From contig NC_092628.1 in NCBI RefSeq assembly GCF_039555335.1, forward strand, positions 57,771,547-57,835,546: DNA of 64,000 nt. The letters are read 5' to 3'. Numbering within the stretch: the stretch's first letter is position 1; each line of letters opens with the position of its first letter. Shown here piece by piece: positions 58,783-64,000 of the stretch. A program made the translations under genes and the position numbers. Source of the DNA: Amphiura filiformis. Its lineage: Eukaryota > Echinodermata > Ophiuroidea > Amphilepidida > Amphiuridae. The notes under the pieces are model-generated. The model did not search any database. It had not been told where the DNA came from and was given only the letters and a program-made list of their open reading frames with translations.

Positions 58783-59876
58783 TGTGATGTGCCCTGAGTA
58801 ATTTGATTTAATTTAATTATTTAACTTTGTTTACAAGCTGAAAGTATTTCATGAGATGGGAAACCCCTTATGCGTGCAAGATAATGGTGTGGAAAGTCGT
58901 TTTGGAATTCCCCAAATTATTGTAAACAAAGTCAGAGCTATGTTTGGAACTTGGAAAGCCCCAGTTCATTATTGCACCATCAGGAAAACCCCCCAGGAAG
59001 TGATGTAATGTGAAAGGTGAATGTGTATAATTAATATTGGGAAATCCCAAGATTGCAGCAATGTTGTGAAAATGTGATTGTAGTAATGGTTTATTAATAG
59101 ATGATGGGTTTTTTGCATGAGTACTGATATAAAAAGCTGGAGGCTTTTGTGGGACTTTACAGAATGCCATGGGAGATTGAGATATTCCACATGTGTGTGA
59201 TGGTCTTCGAGCAACAAAAAAGAAGTACATTTTAACCAGTTTATATAGCCAATAATTGAGCTAATTTTAATACAGCAACGAAGAAGACAGCGAGCACACA
59301 AAAGTGCTCTTCCTCATCAAAGGATTAAAAGTTCTTCTGTCAAATTGCTGGAGTTTGCTGGGTTTGTGAAGGCCACCCATCTGTCAAAAAACAGCGGAGC
59401 TGTGTTAAAGAAACCTGTTCCCTGGAAAAAGAGTGATTGGTGAAAGAAACACCATTTTTGGAGAAAGCAGAGCAAAGAGATATATTGCGGAGAAAGCAGC
59501 TCAAGGAGATATATTTGTGGAGATAGCAGCGCAAAGGAGATATGAGGATTTTATGTGCAAGGATTTATAAATGCAAGTGTACGATGGACTTCGCTGATTT
59601 TCGCAGAACAAGTGAATAAGGATATTACATCAGTCGTCCAGAACATTGCAAGAACTCTAGAATCACCAACAAGAAGACCGCTGGTTAAGTACCGATATAA
59701 TAAAACTGATTGTGTGATTTTATTGTAATTGTTGTTATATGTACCAAGCATACTCTATTTTCAATTAAAGACTTAGATTTGTTAGCTTAAAAATCAAACA
59801 GTGTATTTGTGTTGTGCATTCGTGTGAGTTCGGGTAAAAGGTGATTTTGGCCTTGAGTCAAGTGGGACTCGTAACA
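58783..59876 (+). repeat. 3' LTR (1094 bp)
   Basis: TGTGATG...GTAACA. Differences from the 5' LTR cluster near 59210-59225 (GAGCAACAAAAAAGAAG versus GTGCTTCAAAAAAGGAG); a few others at 59047, an A run near 59387, 59582 and 59673. Confidence 0.95.
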
Positions 59877-60182
59877 TACTGCACTATAAATTTTATTTCA
59901 GCACAGACAACAGTTGTGGGGTTACAGTCAAAAATGAGGGAAAACCAATATTTGATCAATAAATTAATAACTACTTGCTTCGAGTTGCTGAATTTTCAGT
60001 ACAGTAGTTATAGTCCTTGCCCCTATAATATACATATCTTATTTGTTACCAATGTGCTATAATTTTTGAGAAAAATGCAAAAATAGGCATAAAATTGGCC
60101 AGGGGTGACGTACCCCCTTAAAGGAGAGCTGTTTAGAGCATTTACAATAGAATGTTACTGGTTACTCCACTGCCATCATTTT

Positions 60183-60680
60183 AGGGGGTGTCATTTTCTT
60201 CTGGGGGGGCCATGAATATGTTGGTGACAGGAGTAAAAAAATTTATGACCCCCTATCGCAGGCAATTTTTTTTACGACCCCTCCTATCTTGGGTCGACAA
60301 TTTTATGACACACACCCCCCCCGCCCGCCTACACAGACAAATTATTCATTGCCGGAACAAAGTCAAAGATGAGGAGTGCACCAAACCTTTAGAGCGAAGA
60401 AAGTGTGCGGAGTGCATTAAAATTTGATTGTACGGGGAGCGCGCAAAAATTGTGTATTTATATAATAAACGAAAGATTGTGCGCAGTACTGCGCACATCT
60501 TGCTAAATTACAAAAAATGTGTGCGCAGCGTGCGAAAATTTTGAGTCACCAGCCCTTAATTAATAATTCTATAACCCCCCATTTTGGGTGTTAAAATTAT
60601 AACCCCCTATATTTGGTCTAAAAATTCTATGACCCCCCCCAGTATATTCATGACCCCCTTCCGAAGAAAATGACAGCCCT
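60183..60680. mobile_element. TIR element with ATGACCCCC repeats
   Basis: Left AGGGGGTGTCATTTTCTTC and, as complement on the right, AGGGCTGTCATTTTCTTCGG; then CCATGAATAT in both arms. Internal TATGACCCCC/TATAACCCCC units. Target duplication unclear. Confidence 0.6.
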
Positions 60681-60686
60681 CTTATA

Positions 60687-60974
60687 CCGTATTTCCTCGA
60701 ATCGTTGCCCCCTCAAATAAACGCCCCACCACTTCAACAACAAATTTTCAAAAATGCCGATATTTCCATGCTATCCTTGTGTAGTAAGCTTTTACCAAGT
60801 TGCTCACATGGTCGATAATAGCAGCAATAATTGGCGAAAATCTGCATCGGAAACCCGGAAGTGAACCAAAAGTCAGTGTTTCTAGTTCATAGTTCGTCAT
60901 TTTAGCGTGACTTTTAATCGTACCTGATTTTAACAGGAATTGTCATGATAAAAATGACCTCTAATAAACGCCCC
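60687..60974. mobile_element. TA MITE CCGTATTTC family, truncated copy 3
   Basis: TA at 60685-60686 and a CCGTATTTCCTCGAAT end. Homologous to 49821-50153 but cut after AATAAACGCCCC, where a KLHL exon fragment begins. Confidence 0.7.
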
Positions 60975-61085
60975 CGAGAAGAACTAGCTACTTCAAGTGG
61001 GGAGAAGCAGGTAAAAGAATGTTGATTTTCGGCTAGGAATTTTCAACATTTCCCACTTCCGTTTCAGGGAGGGAGGGAGGATGTC
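60975..61085 (+). pseudogene. KLHL exon 1 end fragment
   Basis: Matches 62503-62605: the last codons of exon 1 (REELATSSGEKQ-like), the donor CAG|GTAAAAG and the first intron bases with GTTTCAGGGAGGGAGGGAGG. The rest of the exon is absent. Remnant of an extra KLHL copy. Confidence 0.8.
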
Positions 61086-61117
61086 AGGCAATAAGCGCCC
61101 ACACAGGGTATTTTTTA

Positions 61118-61619
61118 GGCCTGGCATTTTCGGGTAATTTTGTACCCGGGTACCCGCCGCATTTTTCGGGCGGGTAACCGGGTACCCGAAATTGCAAAAA
61201 TGGACCTAGACCTAAATGCCAGGATCATTCATGGTTGACCTAAAAAAAAAAAAAAAAAAAATTTCAAGATATTTTGTATTTTTAATATGAAAATCGATAC
61301 TTTGTATTCATGTCATACTCTATTAATGATTTCAAAATGCATTCAAATTCAATGCATTTGAAATCATTAATAGACTATGACATGAATACAAATTATCAAT
61401 TTTCATATTAAAAATACAAAACAATTTTTTTTTTTTTAGGTCAACCATGAATGATCCTAGCATTTAGGTCTAGGTCCAGGGACACTACAAAACCGAAAAA
61501 AAAAAAAACTTAAAAACTTTTTTTTTTTTTTTTAATTTCGGGTACCCGGGGAGGGTATTTCCTATCCGGGTAATGTAATCTCGGGCGGGTACCCGTTTAC
61601 CCGACCGAAAATGCCAGCC
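61118..61619. mobile_element. TTA-flanked foldback element (502 bp)
   Basis: TTA at 61115-61117 and 61620-61622; ends GGCCTGGCATTTTCGGG and CCGAAAATGCCAGCC. Inside, 61201-61479 is a near-perfect palindrome (GGACCTAGACCTAAATGCCA and complement; centre near 61340). Outer arms carry GGGTACCCGCC motifs. Confidence 0.75.
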
Positions 61620-61901
61620 TTAGTATTTTTATTTGCTAAAGGGTACTGTACCATTAATGCAATACATTTACTGCATCAGAAAGTTTTGTGTAAACTTGCG
61701 ATACATTTACTGCATCAGAAAGGCTACTACTAGAACGTCTCGGGAGTAATAATTTATTATCAACCATTTGAAGTGTACATATAAAATTTCCATAATTTTG
61801 TTTAATCTTGAAAATCTGTGCTTGTATCATCAGGTTTGATTTTGTCAGCATTTATGATTTTAATATGCTTACTTTTCATTACAGTTCTACTTCAGCACAC
61901 C

Positions 61902-62540
61902 ATGTCAAAAATGAATGTCAAATCGCAGGAATTGTATTTCAATCCATTTCGTAATGAACACTCGTACCCAAGGCAGCTGTCACAAGCTTTAAATGATCTG
62001 AGAGAAGAAAACCAATTGTGCGACATCATTATCAATGTTGGCGGTAGAGCTTTCAATGCTCACAAGGCTGTACTGGCCGCATCAAGTAGCTACTTCAAGG
62101 CCATGTTTACATCGGGGTTCAAAGAAAGTACTGAGAAAGAAATCAGTATTGAAGGCAATCCAGATGTTTTCAAAGTGTTGATTCACTATGCTTACACTGG
62201 GGTATTAAAGATGTCAGCCCTGACAGCTTTTGATGTGCTTGATATGGCATGCTATATGCAGTTTACACAGGTATACAAAACTTGTGCAAACTTTATCGAA
62301 GGGTGTTTCAAAGCAAAATCTGAAAACAATCGGATTCCACTTTGTGATGCCTTGAAGATGTACATGCTAGCAAAGAATCACGATCACTTGGAAGAGTTGG
62401 CAACAGCAGCAGTGAAATTCATGGAAGATAATGTGCAGCAGTTGATAAGATCAGAGGCGTTTCTACAAAATGCTAGTGTGTCATTTTTGGAGAGCTTTCT
62501 GTGCCGAGAAGAACTAGCTACTGCAAATGGGGAGAAGCAG
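61902..62540 (+). CDS. KLHL gene 2, exon 1: BTB domain and start of BACK
   Basis: 213 residues. BTB at about residues 22-130 with LCDIIINVGGRAFNAHKAVL, MFTSGFKE and YAYTGVLKM; then MYMLAKNHDHLEELA and SFLESFLCREELAT of BACK. Same exon layout as gene 1: acceptor TTCTACTTCAG ends 6 bases before the ATG; donor CAG|GTAAAA at 62541, phase 0. The BTB part is nearly identical to gene 1; the segment after it (FIEGCFKAKSENNR) is clearly diverged. Expected Cul3 adaptor. Confidence 0.9.
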
Positions 62541-62917
62541 GTAAAAGAATGGATTTTCAACATTTCCCACTTACGTTTCAGGGAGGGAGGGAGGATGTCA
62601 GCCAAGAGCACATTCGTTTATAAGACGTCAACAAACTTCTGGTTTGTTGATTTAAGGTTGGCAATATCAAATTATAAAACACTGACATTGCTGCTGATAA
62701 TTGTAATAGTTCAGATGCTAAGTTCCCAAATTTGTTATTGTGCACTTTGTGATATAAGCATGAGAATATCCACACATGAAGTACATGAACATAATACCAT
62801 AAAAAGAGGATGCTAGAATCATGTATAAATGCTCCTTGAAGGTCATTACATATTATGTATAATACACCTAACAGATTTTAAATACTGGAATTTCAACAAC
62901 AAAAATCTCATTTGTAG
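62541..62917 (+). other. Intron 1 of KLHL gene 2
   Basis: 377 bp, GT-AG. Contains a degenerate right end of a family 2 TTAA MITE (62790-62845). Confidence 0.85.
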
Positions 62918-63175
62918 GTGTTGGAGTTAGTCATCAACTGGTTGAAGCAGGACTGGGAGACCAGACATACACATGCACACAGCCTCTTGTCAAAGATTCG
63001 ACTTGGTCTTGTAACACCAGAACATCTGACTGAGTTGATTACCAAGGACATACTGGAAAAGCCAGAGTGCAAAGCTCTAGTTGATGAAGTACTGCAACTG
63101 CGTACATCAAGTCAGTCTGTCACCACTTTGTCACTCAAGTCACCACAGTTATTTGCAACCAGAAGCACCATTACA
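62918..63175 (+). CDS. KLHL gene 2, exon 2: C-terminal half of BACK
   Basis: 86 residues, phase 0; acceptor TTTGTAG at 62911-62917, donor ACA|GTAAGT at 63176. VLELVINWLKQDWETR and RLGLVTPEHLTELI as in gene 1, differing by about two residues (Val/Ile, Met/Lys). The kelch exon should follow beyond 64000. Confidence 0.9.
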
Positions 63176-64000
63176 GTAAGTTATCTAGACTTGTTTCAAG
63201 TCCTTTGGCGTCCATAGTTAATGAATGTAAAATTCATGGAAGCTTTGCCACATTTTCCAAAAATTTCTGTTTCAAAAGTTATTCTTTTGAAATAATTATT
63301 TAGCATCATAACTTTGTACAAATTGATTTGACATTTGAATTGTTGAAGCCAGATAGTGGGCTTTCTTATCTTACTTTACTCCAGGCATACTGTGCACTGC
63401 AGGGGTAGTGTTTGAGCAAAATGCCACCACGCCCACCCCACAAGGCACACTTCCTCCCTACATGTATCTAGCTCATGTTGCCAGCGCCAAGGACTTGTAG
63501 AGTTGGTAATTGATTACATAATACACCATGGGAGGTTTTCAGTTATTTTTCAAAATCTGGGAAAGTCCATTTATTTTAGTAGGTTTGTACTGCATATTAT
63601 ACACAAAATGTAAAATAAATATATAATATTTATACAAATAATGTCACATCATTTGTGATGGTTATAGCTTGATTTCCAAAGAATGGGATATAGTTCTTCC
63701 TAGATGAGCATTTCATAACAAAAGCATTAATTTTTTTTAGTGAAATTCAAAGTTGGTCCTTTTTTAAAGTTATGATTCCCAAATAGCAGTGACTTAAACA
63801 GGGAAGCCTGTGATTGGTTTCTTCAGATCTGTGTTGCAGATTATTTGCTCTCCCATTCATTTGTGTAGGGCCAGATTTAATCCAATTACAAACCCGTCAA
63901 GGCTTTCGTCCTACACAAAAAATCTGACCTGACTAAATATTTTAGAGAGTCCAGTATATGATAGGCCTACTTCTACCATTGATTATACATGGGTCTTATG
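63176..64000 (+). other. Start of intron 2 of KLHL gene 2
   Basis: No coding content. It lacks the MITE found at the same place in gene 1. One TAGGCCTA octamer near 63963. Confidence 0.7.

Larger units (their letters stand above)
52694..59876 (+). mobile_element. Gmr1-like Ty3/gypsy LTR retrotransposon (7.18 kb)
   Basis: Complete LTR element: 5' LTR, tRNA-Pro-type primer site, gag, protease, integrase, reverse transcriptase, RNase H, polypurine tract, 3' LTR. Flanked by the 4 bp duplication TACT (52690-52693, 59877-59880). The integrase precedes RT, the Gmr1-like order. Three frameshifts and a deletion in integrase make this copy non-autonomous. Near-identical LTRs indicate recent insertion. 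Confidence 0.95.
52577..60121. mobile_element. TTAA MITE (family 1) split by an LTR retrotransposon
   Basis: The left half (52577-52693) and right half (59877-60121) together match the intact MITE 43234-43592. TTAA at 52577-52580 and 60118-60121. The LTR element interrupts it at the sequence CAACTACT|GCACT of the intact copy. Confidence 0.9.

Overview
The window is animal nuclear DNA: AT-rich, intron-bearing and mostly made of transposable-element debris. Nothing identifies the species outright. An invertebrate deuterostome, most likely an echinoderm (a brittle star is plausible), is suggested by a Ty3/gypsy retrotransposon with integrase placed before reverse transcriptase (the Gmr1-like order known from deuterostomes), by tandem BTB-BACK-Kelch genes, and by many copies of the palindrome TAGGCCTA. 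The assignment is inference.

Layout. 1-19.1 kb is block A, a paralogue of block B (43.7-48.3 kb). B is about four times shorter because A took extra insertions: a TA-flanked MITE (155-1062), a TTAA-flanked element (1352-2592), a composite of foldback and TIR elements (2.64-6.16 kb), and a TTA-flanked 9.9 kb insertion (6194-16051). The last carries a frameshifted non-LTR retrotransposon (7.4-14 kb) with an ORF1 (PHD finger, SGNH esterase, CCHC knuckles) and an ORF2 (APE endonuclease, reverse transcriptase). Both blocks carry a 42 bp minisatellite.

21.3-42.2 kb holds a KLHL-type gene: exon 1 (BTB plus start of BACK), exon 2 (rest of BACK), and a large kelch exon present twice (28.4 and 37.7 kb) because the 3' part of the gene lies in a recent tandem duplication with a period of about 9.3 kb. 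The downstream flank is a small array of two modules (X, Y). A 3.77 kb foldback element carrying fragments of a cysteine-rich (CXC-like) coding sequence sits between the copies. A second KLHL gene begins at 61.9 kb (exons 1 and 2; its kelch exon would lie beyond the window), and a stray exon 1 fragment lies at 61.0 kb.

48.3-61.6 kb is a mobile-element area: nested TA, TTAA and 8-bp-TSD MITEs, and a young Gmr1-like LTR retrotransposon (52694-59876; near-identical 1.09 kb LTRs) inserted into a TTAA MITE. Its internal region is broken by frameshifts and an integrase deletion.

The only host genes supported are the KLHL genes, whose products would be expected to act as substrate adaptors of Cullin-3 ubiquitin ligases. 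The most unusual signal is a set of TA to TAGGCCTA micro-insertions, shown by one filled/empty paralogous pair and by two conserved-codon interruptions in a LINE. They look like transposon excision footprints.
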